Of a DNA stretch of 64,000 nt, positions 24,519 to 38,409 are shown piece by piece. A program made the position numbers and the translations under genes. The notes beneath the pieces are model-generated. The model was not told where the DNA came from. It saw nothing but the letters and a program-made list of their open reading frames with translations, and made no database searches. This stretch comes from Trematomus loennbergii (Eukaryota > Chordata > Actinopteri > Perciformes > Nototheniidae), in NCBI GenBank assembly GCA_012861695.1, contig JAAOOA010000266.1, positions 238,501 through 302,500 on the forward strand. The letters are read 5' to 3'. Within the stretch, counting starts at the first letter, position 1, and every line of letters starts with the position of its first letter.

Positions 24519-27500
24519 TATATGCTCTGAACATTCCACTTCCTGCCTGCCCGACCTTACGTTACGGCGTCAAAAATAGGATTTTAGAGGAGCCCTGCGC
24601 CGAGACGCTTCTGGGACGCTTCTGGGACGCTTCTGGGACGCTTCTGGGACGTCAGTAACGAAGTAGTGTAATATATTACTTTTTTTAAAAGTAATATGTA
24701 ATATGAATATATTACTTTTTTTAGTAACGACCCCATCTCTGGTCAGGAGTTTTGAGTTAACTGGTCTAGAAGTGGGCAATATGGAAGATGGCACATATAT
24801 GAACTTGCCCAAGGTTTACACTCAGAACAAAATCCCTGTCACCAAAAGAAACATTCTTACCCAGGCGGACCTCAAGAAATGGCCTTATCTGCAGGAGATC
24901 CAAATAAAAGAAACAGATGCTGACGTGGGACTTCTTATTGAGTAAATACTCCAAAGGCTATGGAACCATGGAAAGTTATAAATAGCCAAGGAAATGGCCC
25001 ATATGCAGTGAAAACACTGTTAGGATGGGTCGTTAATGGTCCACTTAATGCTTCCACAGATCTGGATGATGAAACTCCCGTGGCATTAGTGAACAGGATC
25101 TCAATTGTTCACCTTGAGAAGCTCATTGAAAGACAATATATTGTAATATATGTTGGATTCGCTCAGGTGTGGCAGTAAACACTACCACTTTGTCAGAACC
25201 TTCCAATAAATACAGAGGCAGCTATGTACAAAATATAGGACAATCTTTATTTTAACAACAACAGTTCATTGGTAAGAGGAGAGGAGAGAACAAGAGGAAG
25301 CGAGTCCACGGGGCACCAGAAACCCCCACTAGACTGTGGAGTCCACTTTTAAATACACTTCAACAGGGCTAGTTTTACTAGCGTTTAACACGGCACACCA
25401 CACCAAGAACACGGCACGCAAAACCCTCTGCCGGAGGCACACAACTAGGCAATTATGAACACACACAGCACACACACACCCAACCAACAATTTAGGGCGA
25501 GAGCTCCAATTCGTGGTAGCCTCTCCCCTGCTGCTCTCCTTCCATACACTGTAAAATACTTCTGAAATCAGACATACAACAATATAAATGGATATACGTA
25601 ACTCGCCAGTTGGCGAGACCCTCCCCCGGGGTCTACGCTTGGGACGCCGTCCAACTCCCCGGGAATCGGCTTCGCTGGACGACGTGAACTGAGTCACTAC
25701 AGCTGGTGTCCGTGTGCTTGAGCACCGCCGTGCGTAAGGAGGGAACGTGGCTCGCACTCACTAAAACCCCGGCCCTGACTATCTATAGAGGTAACAGACC
25801 TCCCGATCCTGACACTCGAACGTCTTTCCTGTCTGGCTGTCTTCGTCGCCGGCAGCTCTATCCGCTGCGAACGACACCCTCCCACCCAAAAGAGTGCAGA
25901 GTCACATGTAGCGTCCTCCAACCACCATTCACAGTTCTCCACAGCCTTTTCTCTCTCAGCTGTCAGTCCCCCAGCTGTGAGTCCCTCCACTGATTAACAC
26001 ACCTGTTTCAGTTCAGTTAATCAGTGCCCATGCAGGCACATTCACATCACAATATTAACGACTTTCCAGAGAAGAGTATGAAGAGGAAAGACAAATGTCA
26101 GCTGATGACCGAAAGTTCATGCAGATTGTATCAAGCTCGGTTTCTCTTAAAGATGGCCACTACAACTTACCTCTTCCTCTAGATAAACATTATCATGCCA
26201 AACAACCGCCAAATGGCAGAGCAACGAGCAATGTCACTGAAAAGGAAATTCCAGAAGGATCAGACCTATGCAGCTGAGTATAAAGGCTTTATGAGTGACA
26301 TTATCAAAAAGGATATGCAGAGAAAGTACCATCGGATGATCTACATGTGGAAAACGGCAAAGTGTGGTATATACGCCATCATGGTGTCTATCATAAATAA
26401 AAAAACGATCCGTGTGGTCTTTGATTGTGCATCATCCTATAAAGGCAAATCCCTCAACAGTGTACTCCTTCAGGGCCCTGACTTGGCAAACTCATTGATT
26501 GGTGTTCTACTCAGGTTCCGTCAAGAGCCCATCGCCATTATGGCAGATATTGAGGGGATGTTTCACCAAGTGCGTGTAAACGAGGAGAACATAAACTTGC
26601 TGAGATTCCTGTGGTGGCCTGAAGGAGAAACCAGCACAAATCTGGAGGAATACCGGATGAGGGTCCATCTCTTTGGAGCTGTTTCCTCTCCAAGCTGCGC
26701 TTTGCATTGTGAAGAACAGCTGAGGACAACTGTGGCAAATTTGATGGAGAAGTGGCAGAAACAATCAAATCAAATTTCTATGTGGATGATTGCCTCAAGT
26801 CGCTAGCAACAGAAAATCAAACTATAAGCCTTATTAGGTCTCTCAGAGAAATGTGTTCCCTTGGTGGATTCAAGCTGACGAAATGGATAAGTAATAGTCG
26901 AGCGGTGCTAGCATCCATCCCTGATGAAGACAAGGCTAAACAGGTGAAAAACTTGGATCTGGACAGAGATAAGCTGCCACATGAAAGAGCACTAGGGTTG
27001 TACTGGGACATTGAAAATGATATATTCAGTTTCCGTGTGACTGTGAACGACAAAACCCTTACAAGAAGGAGTATACTTTCCACTGTCAGCTCTGTGTACG
27101 ATCCTCTTGGTCTTCTCGCCCCTTTCATATTGAAGGCAAAGCAAATACTTTGATTACTCTGTAAGCAATATGGATGGGATGAAGAAATTCAAGTGGAACT
27201 CTCAAAGCCATGGCAGAAGTGGCTCATGGATTTAGACCAGCTGGCCAGATTCCAAATTGACAGGTGTGTAAAACCCAAGAACTTTGGAAGAGTGAAAACT
27301 GCACAGCTACACACCTTTTGTGATGCAAGTGAAGAAGGATACGGTACCGCAAGTTACCTGAGATTCACCAATGACATGGAGGAGGTACACGTAGCCTTTG
27401 TGATGGGAAAATCAAGAGTTACCCCACTAAAAGTCATGACAATTCCAAGGTTGGAACTCACTGCTGCTACATTGGCTGCACGAATGGACAAAATGCTCCG

Positions 27501-30500
27501 ATCAGAGCTACAAGGAGAGCTCCTGGAATCAGCATTGTGGACTGACAGCCAGTCAGTACTGAAATATATTCGAAACAGGACTAAGAGGTTCCACACTTTC
27601 GTGGCAAACCGATTGCTGTTATTCATAACCTCACAAAAGTGAACCAGTGGCGGTTTGTAGACTCCAAAAACAACCCCGCTGATGATGATTCAAGAGGTCT
27701 GAGCATTGAATCCTTTTACAGTTCAAAAGGATGGCTTCATGGTCCAGAATTCTGAAGAAATCCGAATCACAGTGGCCAAGTATTCCAAAAGAACTTGGTT
27801 CTCTCCTTCCAGATGACCCTGAAGTACGCAAAGAAGCTATTGTCACCAGCATTGTCACATGTAAGATGGAAAAAACTCCAACAAGCAAGCTCTTGGACTA
27901 TTACTCTTCATGGAAGACCTAAAAAGAGCTGTGCATGGATAATGAAATTAAAGACAATCCTCCTGCAGATGAGAGAAAAAAGAAAAGATTGCTCCACTGA
28001 TTTGGAGCAAAGCAGGATAAAGGAAAGAGAATAAGGATCAGATGCTTCTGCTCAAAATGCCTACAGCTAATGCACTAAGACTTTCAGTGAGGACATGGAA
28101 AATGCTGAAAAAGCCATTATTTGCCACGAGCAGAGACAGCATTTCAAAGAGGAAATTGCCTTGCTGGAAAAAGGAAAACTCCCTATACAAGCTGGACCCT
28201 ATCATTGATGCTGGGCTTCTGAGAGTTGGAGGAAGAACTAGAAAGATGGCTATGCCAACTGAGGTCAAACATCCAATGATTCTACCGAAACATTCTAATA
28301 TTTCCAAGTTGATACTAAGCCACATCCATAATCAAGTTGGTCACTCAGGAAGAGGTCACATGCTCTCCAAACTCCATCAACGTTACTGGCTATCCGCTGC
28401 TAACTCTTCAGCAAGGAGGATCATAAAGAACTGTGTGTTTTGCAGACGCCTACAGGCCTCATTTATAAAGCCTTGCGTAGGATTCACGTGGGAAGGTTGC
28501 TTACGTAGGACAAAGCAAATAAATACACACATACATTTTCCGATTGATAAAGCACTGCGTACCGGCGTAGGACGTGCGTGCGGCACGCCCTATGCCCGTT
28601 TCCCTTTATAAATCACAATCAACTCGAAATGCGGCGCAGCTTTTGCAGGCTTCACGTAACGCCCATATTTGCCTATAAATAGTCAAAGAAACGCCCCGTA
28701 TTAATATTCATTTTTGACTGACTGCATGAAGAAGATCGCAGGAAATGACGACCGAACAGCTAAAAAAGACTTTTCACACCGAGTCAGATTTTGGTTCTTT
28801 TGGGGAGGTGGAGACAAATCACATTGTTTGGTGGATGCAGTTTGAACCAGAGTAGCAGCATGGAGGTCGGATCGTCACCAAATAAATAAATAAGTGGTCC
28901 GAAAAAAGTTAATGACACATACCTTCCTCAGGCAGTGTGTCAGTGTGTTTGTGCCGGGGACAGGAGACCCCCCCCCCCCATGATGAGCAACTGTAAGAAA
29001 GTATCGGGGGATCCCTGCGGAGTGGAGTCAATTCATGTTTGTTTTTTTATTTGGTGGTTTGTGTTCCAGCTGTCAATCAGCTGTGCGCTGCGTCTCCACG
29101 GCAGCCTGTGCGTCTCAACCCCCCCGCAGCAACTCTACCCACCACTTAAATGAAATAAAACAAATGTGTTGTGTAATATCAGCTGCCAAATCTACCAAAT
29201 ATATGGTGTTCTTAGTTTCCATACCTCCTGTGTTTTATGAGCGACTTATCAAGTCTTAGAAAACGGCATAAAACACGATTAAACGTGATAGTATATAAAA
29301 CCATGCTCGTATCTACAACCTATAGAAATGCAGAACGACCTCAGTTTAGACGTAATTCTGTCCTCCTGCTTACCGCATCATTTATGAGAAAACATTTCAA
29401 ACATTAACACAACATATTCGAGGTGGTTTTCAATAACATATCTATTTATTTATTTCAACAAGTTACGTTTTTGTGTGCACTGAGGAGTCTCAAAAGGCGT
29501 TTGTTTAATCATTTTAAGATTGGCTTCAATCAATTTTTGCAAATGAATTCTTCATATATGATAGGCTACAGGAGAGGTAACATTATATTTATGGTATTAT
29601 TTTCACATTTTTTTCTCCATTCATCCTTCTGCCAACGGTGTCGCAGTTTCTCGTCTCTCCCGTTTTTGTGTACCGCGTACGCATGGGTCAGAGTTTGCGT
29701 GGAGGACCGCACATTTTCCCGTGAAGTTTGTTTTTTATAAATCGCAAACATTGCTTAGAAACTGGGGTACGCCATCTTTTGAGCGTACGCACCGTTTATA
29801 AATGAGGCCCCAGAGCTGGAGAGCAGAAATGGCTGATCTCCCACTTGATCGAATAACCCCTGATCTTCCACCTTTCACTCATGTAGGCATAGACGATTTT
29901 GGACCCATTGAGGTGAAATGTGGCCGAGCTCATGTCAAAAGATGGGGAGTAATCTTTACCTGCCTGGTAAGCCGTGCTGTTCACCTGAAGTTGCCAGTCA
30001 TTTGGATACAGCTGTATGCATAAACGCTCTTTGTCGATTCATCTGTCGTCGAGGCACAATAAAGAGCATCAGAACAGATCGAGGCACCAACTTCATCGGC
30101 ACACAAAAGGAACTGGAGGAGTCTGTAAAACAACTGGATAACAACAAAATCAAGCAAACGCTACTCAAAGAAGGAATTGATTGGACCCTCTGGAGCTCAC
30201 CATGGCGGAGTGTGGGAGAGGCTAATACGACTGGTTAAAAAGATCCTCCACTCTGTCTTGAAGGAACAAACATTGGATGATGATGCTCTGCACACAGCCT
30301 TGTGTGAGGTTGAGGCAATAATGAACGATAGGCCAATCACAACAGTGACAAATGACCCAAACGACCTTGAGCCCTTCACACCTAATCACCTACTTCAGTT
30401 AAGAACAAATCCAATCTTGCCCCCAGGACTCTTTCAGAGAGAGGATCTGTACTCACGGAGGAGATGGAAACAGGTGCAATACCTTGCTGACCTGTTTTGG

Positions 30501-33500
30501 AAGCGCTGCACCAGGGAATACCTTCCTTTGATGCAAGAACGGAACAAATGGAATACAATCAAAAGAAACTTCACCCCCGGAGACCTGGTCGTCATCGTTG
30601 ATGAGAACGCACCGAGGAACACTTGGCTCCTGGGACGTGTAGTTAAGACCCTTCCTGGTTCAAAAGGACTTGTTAGGAGTGTCCTGGTTAAAACCAAGAC
30701 TAGTACCATTGAAAGACCGATAACTAAGTTATGTCTGCTCCTGGAGGCAATAGACTGAGCCTACTAAGCCTTAGCCTTTCAGTCACGTGCACCTCTGACT
30801 GTTAGACAAAAGGACTAGACCAGGGGTCGGCAACGGCAATGCTGGCACGCGGCACCGTAACCAGTGGCACACTAGGAATAAGTGGAATAAGGTGCAAAAT
30901 ATTTAAATTGTATTTTCGGATCCTGATCGAGACCGCCGCCAGAGCGCGTCTCCCCGTTACCTGCAGAAGGAAGCCATGCACGCAACGCAGCACCGCTCTG
31001 TTTAACTCCAGGTGACTTTCTGCCGCTTTCCTCCGTGGTGCAGGGCTGATCGTTTCACAACGGAGGAAAGCACTTCACAAATTGCAGTACCCATAAGGAG
31101 CTGTACACATGCCACAGTTTTTGCGTGGCTGTGTCTTTAGTTGAAAGCCCAGTGGCGATCTGCTCATCTCTCATTGAAATAATATGCTACAAAGGGGCGG
31201 ACTGGCCATCTGTGTGTTGAACTTTCCTGTCGGCTCCCAGACCGTAGTCGAGGAGGGCAGAAGCAACAAGCTTCAGGTTCAATAACCCACTTTAGCTTAA
31301 ATGGCTGGAGAGAGGCGAGCTCTTCTTGGGAGGCCGTTGCATTTATTTAGCTGTTCTTCTGTTTCACAAAATACATCACCCTCTGTTTTTCTGCTGCCTC
31401 GTTTCACTTCCAGAAACATACACACACTCGCTCACTCTCGCTCTACCATCCACACACACACATGCACACGCCACACCCCTCTCTCTCTCTCTACAAGGGA
31501 CAGCGATCTCATCTCACTCTGCATGACCCTAATATCATAACATGTGTGTTCTGGAGAATCACAGAACGGACGATCGTCCTTATTATTATGCCGTTTCAAC
31601 CAATTATTTAAATGTTTTGTTAAATTCGGAATTATGTAAGTTGTGCTGACAGGTCCACACACGGCTTCCCCGCAGCGAGGCCCCCCCTGTTGATAGTTCA
31701 CGAGCGTCAAGCTCCTCAATCCCCCCCCCCCCGTTGATAATTCTCGACGCACGCTGATAACAATTTTTTTTTAATGGCACTTCATATCAAAAAGGTTGCC
31801 GACCCCTGGACTAGACTCTTGGTCTAAGGCTGCCTTTTGAACAGCAGATCATTACAGACAAATAGTACTAGACCTACACACTCAGTACTGGTCTTACATG
31901 GACTTGAAAGTATGCAATATACTATGGACTTGAGTATACAAATATGCTACGGATGGATGTTATATGTTTTGTTAAAATGACTCTGTTGATATATTATTAT
32001 TGGTAATTGCTATGTAATAAGCAATTAGGGACTGGTATGTTAGAGCCATTTTCCTTTAGTTATTATTGTCTGAATGTTAGGCTTAATAATAATATAAAGT
32101 AGATTAAACTCTTAATTAATCAGGTATTTTTGTGAGTCACACTATGGTTTAAAATGTATTAATTTAAGGCTCACTTATTTGTTATTTCATAACAAATAAG
32201 TGATCGCTAAAAGTGATAAACTGCACTGAAAAAACGGATACGTTGACTTAAATAAATGTATTATGTCAACAAATTACACATTTGCGTATAAGGTTTGTTT
32301 AAAGCACTAACATTACATTTAAATAACAAATATCAGGTTCAACTAAATGCTAGGATTAAGGATTAAACCCTCTCCAATGTCACACATACATGCACACAGC
32401 ACACAGTGAAATTTGGTCTCAGCTTTCAACCCATCCTCGTACTAGAAGCAGGGGGAGTGTATGTATTGTGACCCTAACCCTAACCCAGGATGTGAACTGG
32501 GACCTCTCCAAGTACCGGTCCAAGCCCCTACTGACTGAGCCTCTGCCGGGACAATACTTTAATAATATTTAATATTGTACTAACACTCTTATAGGGAATC
32601 TGTTGAAATAATACATTTATTAAAGTCAATGTTTCAATGTTTCAGAGATGTGGATATGTTGGCTAAAAGTTAAAAGGTCAAAATAGTATACTTGCACCCA
32701 CTTATATCCTGCATCCGCTTTGTTGTGCTCTTAAATGTTGTCAGTCCATACAGATACAAAAAGGTCTGCCAGCAGAAGTCACCTGTTTGGCTATACCTGT
32801 TTCCTTTCAAATGCCTTGAAGTACAGCAAATTCACATATGAGACATATGACATATTATTATTAAAGAGAAGGTTCTTTCACAGAGGGAGACTCGTTAGAG
32901 GCATTGTACATCCTATGGAACCTTGTTGGCACATTGGATATCATCCTGAACTTGGAATTTTTATACTACTGCACTCCTATGTTTAGTTTTGTAGACGCTC
33001 AACTTTTCAACTATTTATCAATTAATTTTAGCCAACAATATAAGCTGTTTTTGTATTACTTTGAGCCTTTATTTATGCTTCATTCTGTTATTGATTTCAA
33101 GCTAACTTTGTAATCCTTTTTTGTTAACTATTTTGATGCAAAAGACTAACTGAGACTATTGAGCTGCTTTACAATCTTCCACATATTCCCCAACAACTGC
33201 AGAAGCTCCTCTTCGGCTACCTTTCCCCAGCTGGAGATCACTGCAGAACAGAGGAAACTCCACCGTGGGTTAGAGGGAGAATGTCTTTTGGTATGTAGGA
33301 TGCGTCACAAAGGTTTTTTTAACCACATGAACATGTAACGTCACATAATAAGTGGCATAATACCGCTTGGAAGAAGAGAGTTGGAGCCCCCGCCCCCCCA
33401 CAGTGCAGCTGAGCGGAGGCCGTCCCCGGACATTCGTATCCAAGGTGGAGGTGTGGAGGTAGGGAACAGATGAACTCCACACTCTGAGCTGTGGAGAGCC

Positions 33501-36500
33501 TGATTCCAGCAGACACTGAACACACAAACACAACATAATATCACCTGACAAAGGTGTGTATGTGTGTATTTGGATTGTGCAGGAATAAAGAGGTTTTACA
33601 AATTACCTTTCTGAAATATTCAGGCATGGTACTGGAGAGATTGGTCTTGAAAAGCTCCTGAAATTACATTTAATGTAATGTAAGACTTAACAAGATATGA
33701 AATATCACAAACTTAAGTTTCAACATCTGCGATCACATGGTTCTGGTGAGGAGAGATTAAAGACAGTAGTTTATCCAGTGGATAAATAACACATTCACTC
33801 AAGTACTTAAGTATAGTTTTGGGGAACTTGTACTTTACCATTTTATGCTACTTCTACTTCATCTCAAAGGTAAATATCGTGCTTTGTACTGCACTACATT
33901 ATTTAGTTGATTTATTTAGTGAGTAGGTACTTTTAACATAAATAACAACTTGTGTTTATATGATATATATATACTACTAATCTACTCAGTAGTACACAAT
34001 GTATAACACTTGCTCCACAATGACAACTTACAGCATTACAAAACTCTAGTATGTATTTTCTAATAATAAAAACTGAATAAAATAATATTCTATTATAATA
34101 CAAAACTCCCAGAAGAGCCATCCTGCACAATCAGTACGTTCACTTTTGATACTTGAGTACATTTAGCTGATACAACATTTTTACCTCACGACAATTACTT
34201 GTAAAGGAGTATTTTTGAAGTGTGTTATTAGTACTTTTACTTAAGTAAAGGATCTCAGTACTTTTTCCAACTCTGGTTTTAACATATGCAGAACCAATAG
34301 GTGAGGTTCATATCATCTCTATGCAGTAGGTACTATCTAAGCTAACTTTTATGAACAGATACCAGATCCTTCCATGTGTATGTTCACAGCTCTGATGTAC
34401 TCACACTGAGCTCTGCTCCAGAGATGTTGAGCTGGAATCGGGCATCATGGTGTGCAGCAGTAAACATGGGGTTCAGAATCTGGTCTGGGGTTAAACACAA
34501 GTTACTGCTGTAGCAGATCCATTTCACCGTGACAACCGAGACACGACCCACCCTGCTGCTAACGCTGCTGCTCATTGGCTAAAATACTGACGATGCATAA
34601 AGTTAGATTTATTTTACTGAATTTATATTTGGCTTCTCTGAGATTAGCCTAGTTGCCAGCTCATAAAGTACTTTTGTGAACCCGTAAATGATGAGTACCC
34701 CAACGTTATATGTTAGAAATGTTTATGTATAGTAGGGTCCCCAGCACATAGAAACTGCCGGATGCTAACTTGCATATGTTGGGCACTTTGCACAATTAGC
34801 ATAAATTGCGTTAATTAGCATTGAGTTCAAAAATGGCTTCACCGATTTGTACAATTTTGGAGTGGTTTTGGGGGTTATTGAGGATGCTGAGTACATTTCT
34901 AACATTTTCAGTATCCAAAATGGCAGTCGGTTTTAACAAGAAATGCCAATATTTATACTCGATTTGGAAGATTTAGGGGACTCTGGATTATTAGGATTGG
35001 ACAGATTGCTTATTTATTTGAAACTAATTGTCCTCAGTAGAGGTAATACTTTTCATCTTGTGCTCTTTATATCCAATGGTTGCAGTACAACTCATGGTGG
35101 TCAAAATCATCCCACAGAGAGTACAGATAGGGTATTTGTTTCTGGTTAAAACTGCCATTTTTGATCCTGAAAATGTCCGAATTGATCCAGCATCCTCAAT
35201 GAACCAAAGACACTCAAACTGTCTGAATCGCACAAGCCATTTTTTTTTACTATTGTTTACATAGCCATATTCAACCCAACTTATGCTAATTGCCCAACAT
35301 ATGCAATTAGCATCCGGAGGTTTCTTTGTGCTGGAGAATGGTATTATATATTTCTAACATAAAACTTTGGGGTGCTCACACAGGAAACACATTTTGACAC
35401 TGGCACCAAAAGTTGGAAAGAGATTATTTAGATGCATTTGAAGTCTAGAAGTTCACATCTAAGATAACTTTTTATTTTATTGCACCTGCACTTCCACATT
35501 TCAAGAGGCAGAGTACTGCTCACTGCTGACCTGAGATCCAGAAGTAGACCATCTTGTGTTCAGTCAGCTGACTGGGGTGGAACACAGACTCATTGATGAC
35601 AGCAGAAACGTTTTTGTAGATGGACAGCCCCTGGAAGGTTTATGAAAAAACAATAAGTATTGGATGAACAGAAAGACAACCAAGTATTGATACTCAAAAC
35701 AAGGAGATTATTATTATTATATCAAAACGTTGTTTTAATGAACTGGAATTCTATTGAAGATGACTGCAGTCTATACACTGCTGTTTACTATTAATCTAAT
35801 ACAGCTGCTCTCTCCACCCTAGCCCTGCTGATGGTGATGGAGGTGTGTCTCTCTCCATTGCTTCCTGGTAATCCAGATGTCTCGTAACTATCAGAGATTA
35901 GGACGGGAAGGGGCTCCGGAGTTGAGGATCAGGGTGGAGGATGTGATGTTTCAGTTCATCCTTCACTTCAGGATCCAGTCACAGAGGGCGCTGTTGAGCC
36001 CGAGGTCCCTGAGCTGATGACCAGCTTGGAGGGCACAATGGTGTTGAAAGCTGAACTGTAGTCAATGAACAGCATTCTCACATATGTGTTCCTCTGGTCC
36101 AGGTGTGAGAGGGCAGTGTGGAGGTGAGGGCTATGGTGTCGTCTGTGGACCTGTTTGCTCTGTAGGCAAACTGCAGGGGGTCCAGAGATCAGGGAGGGAG
36201 GAGGTGATGAATGATTTGACTAACCGCTCAAAGCACTTCATTATGGTGGAGGTGAGTGCTACTGGGCGGTAGTCGTTGGGGCAGGTGATGATTGTCTTTT
36301 TGGGGACAGGAACGATAGTGGAGTGTTTAAGCATGTGGGGACTACAGACTGCAGCAGGGACCTGTTGAAGATGTCTGTGAACACCTCTGCCAGCTGAACT
36401 GCACACACCCTGAGAACACGGCCAGGGATGCCATCAGGTCCAGGAGCCTTGTGTGGGTTAACCCTTTTAAAGGATTTACACACATCTGCCCTGTTTAAAA

Positions 36501-38313
36501 CAAAAGGGCAGGGATCCTGATCCTTCTCTGCCTCCACAGCCTGGCTGCTCTCCAGAGCGCCACCTGGAGTTCTTGTTCTCTTCCAAGTCAGCGCTGCTGT
36601 GCACGATAACCCATGATTTAAGTTTAGCATGAACCTCACCATTTATCAAAGGTTTCTGATTGGGGAATATCCATACATTTGCATTTGCCGATCTAGCAAA
36701 GCACCCTGCAGTCAATGTTGAACAGTTTCTCTTTTCATCTATTGATGGACTTTTTTCAAAACCAAGCAGCTTAGTCTTAAGCCCCGTCACACCAAGCCGA
36801 TTTTGGCCGTCGATGGATGTCAGGCCGACGATGAGCGTCCTGTCGCCCTACTCAGATTGGTGTGTCCCGCACCGTCGTGTCTTTTCGGCCGTGCCGAGGC
36901 AATCGGCCAAAGGCTGTCGGTCAAAAATCACTCTGATTGGCTGTTCAGCTAGCGAATCAGTGCATGAGAAGCGAAACGGAAGTGAGGGACGTAAACAAAC
37001 TATTAAGATGGCAAATCTGAGATTTCATTTAACTCCAGCTCTCGACACAGGTTCAGGAAAGCCCCATGAGCTTCTCGCTGTAGAGTGAAAATGGAACGCA
37101 CACGCTATTGTTGTTTGTTTATATCACGCAGTCTGTTCTTCTTCTCTCTGTGTATCACGCAGTCTGTCTTCCGGTTGTTGCCTCTTTTGAATGACGAATA
37201 CACACTACCGCCGCCTGCTGGTAAGGAGAGTTATTGCCACTCACGCATGCGCAGTTCGTACGTGCTCTTGGCCGTCGGCTGAAGTCTTTGCGGTGTGTTC
37301 CAGTGCGACACATGGCCAAGACGCAGGAGACGTGAGGGACACAACAGTCGGGTCCGTCTGTGTCAGTTCTTTGGTGTCAGCTTGGTGTGTCCCTACCTTT
37401 AGTCTTATGGCGCGTTTCCACTGCACGGCCTCGCTCGGCCTCGCTCGGTATGGCTAGGCCTCGTTAGGACTGGCTCACTTTATGGCGCATTCCCATTACA
37501 GTTTAGGAACTGGGGTAGTATCTATAGTAACGCAGTGTAGGCGGAGCCGTGACGTGATCTTCAGAGGACCCCAGAAAAACAACACAGCCGTTAGCTGTTA
37601 GCACTCACAGCTCACAGCTCCTCATATATGTTCAGAAACTAGACAAAAGTTAAACAAGTACAAACCACAGACTGCCTGTGTCATGGTGAATACAGTCGCT
37701 GCTTTATTTATGTCTGTATAGGCCGTTGTTGTGAGTGTGGACGGTCGGAGCATATACTGCGTTAGCTTAGCCAATCTCCATTTAGAAAACACATTTTAAA
37801 AGGTTTTTCCCCTGCCGTCTGTCTGCAGACTTGACAAAGCATTAATTCATGGTTTTTACTAACCGGTATCAGTATGTTGTTACTTCGCATCATTTTGAAA
37901 CGTGTATTACAATTAAATCACGGTCAAATATGTCCATCTTGTTGTAGTTGTAGCCCCGTTGCCAGCGATGCTCTCTCTAGTTTAGCATACTCAGCCCGAC
38001 TCAGCCTCGTTGTCTCTGGCCCTAGACCCGCGATTTTATGAGGCCAGAAAAACTGTGAATTAGGACCCGCCGGCCGGTACTAGGCCAAGTGGAAACGCAA
38101 CCACAAACGGGCCGCTGACGTCACAGCCCTCTTAAACCGTGCTCCGCGCTGTAGTGGAAACGCGCCATTAGGTTGCATGCAGTGGAGGGGCCTTTACCTT
38201 GTGGTAGGACTCTATGTAGTTTGCAGTGATGACAGGGGCAGCAGCTACACCAATGTCCATACTGATGTCTCCATCACTGAGGAACTGCTCTGTAAGCACA
38301 GACATATACAGGT

Positions 38314-38409
<96 letters not shown>

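Larger units (their letters stand above)
24745..30760 (+). mobile_element. BEL/Pao LTR retrotransposon, decayed internal region
   Basis: Domains are in Pao order with frameshifts and stops. A protease-flanking region lies at 24745-25150 (motif [17 protein letters not shown]). Reverse transcriptase spans about 26195-26900 ([27 protein letters not shown], catalytic YVDD at 26780). The Pao A17/RNase H segment spans 26940-27640 ([31 protein letters not shown]). The integrase zinc-binding region is at 28310-28450, the integrase core at 29850-30240 ([22 protein letters not shown]), and the C-terminal DUF5641-like domain at 30420-30758. It is split by a solo LTR (25151-26051) and a TIR element (28455-29809). 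No flanking LTR pair was recognised and the gag end is missing. It is antisense to cetp. Confidence 0.9.
14638..33363 (-). other. cetp intron 12, an 18.7 kb transposon-filled intron
   Basis: It lies between the donor after 33364 (GTATTATG on the minus strand) and the acceptor before 14637 (CTGATGTATAG). Every other cetp intron is under about 3 kb. Contents, from low coordinate: unassigned sequence with a repeated CTACATCACCAAATAGTCAG motif (15100s and 15480s), an interrupted orphan ORF, LINE, hAT, foldback, tandem repeats, three TTAA elements, a truncated MITE, a decayed BEL/Pao element with two insertions, and an hAT element. About 31.8-33.36 kb holds only a hairpin and a SINE-like trace. 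Confidence 0.85.

Noticed and set aside
24730..30760. A functional retrotransposon or captured host gene
   Set aside because: Multiple stops, frameshifts and two insertions; it is a dead BEL/Pao copy.
32468..32489. Interstitial telomere repeat (CCCTAA)n
   Set aside because: Only about two and a half units; too short to be meaningful.
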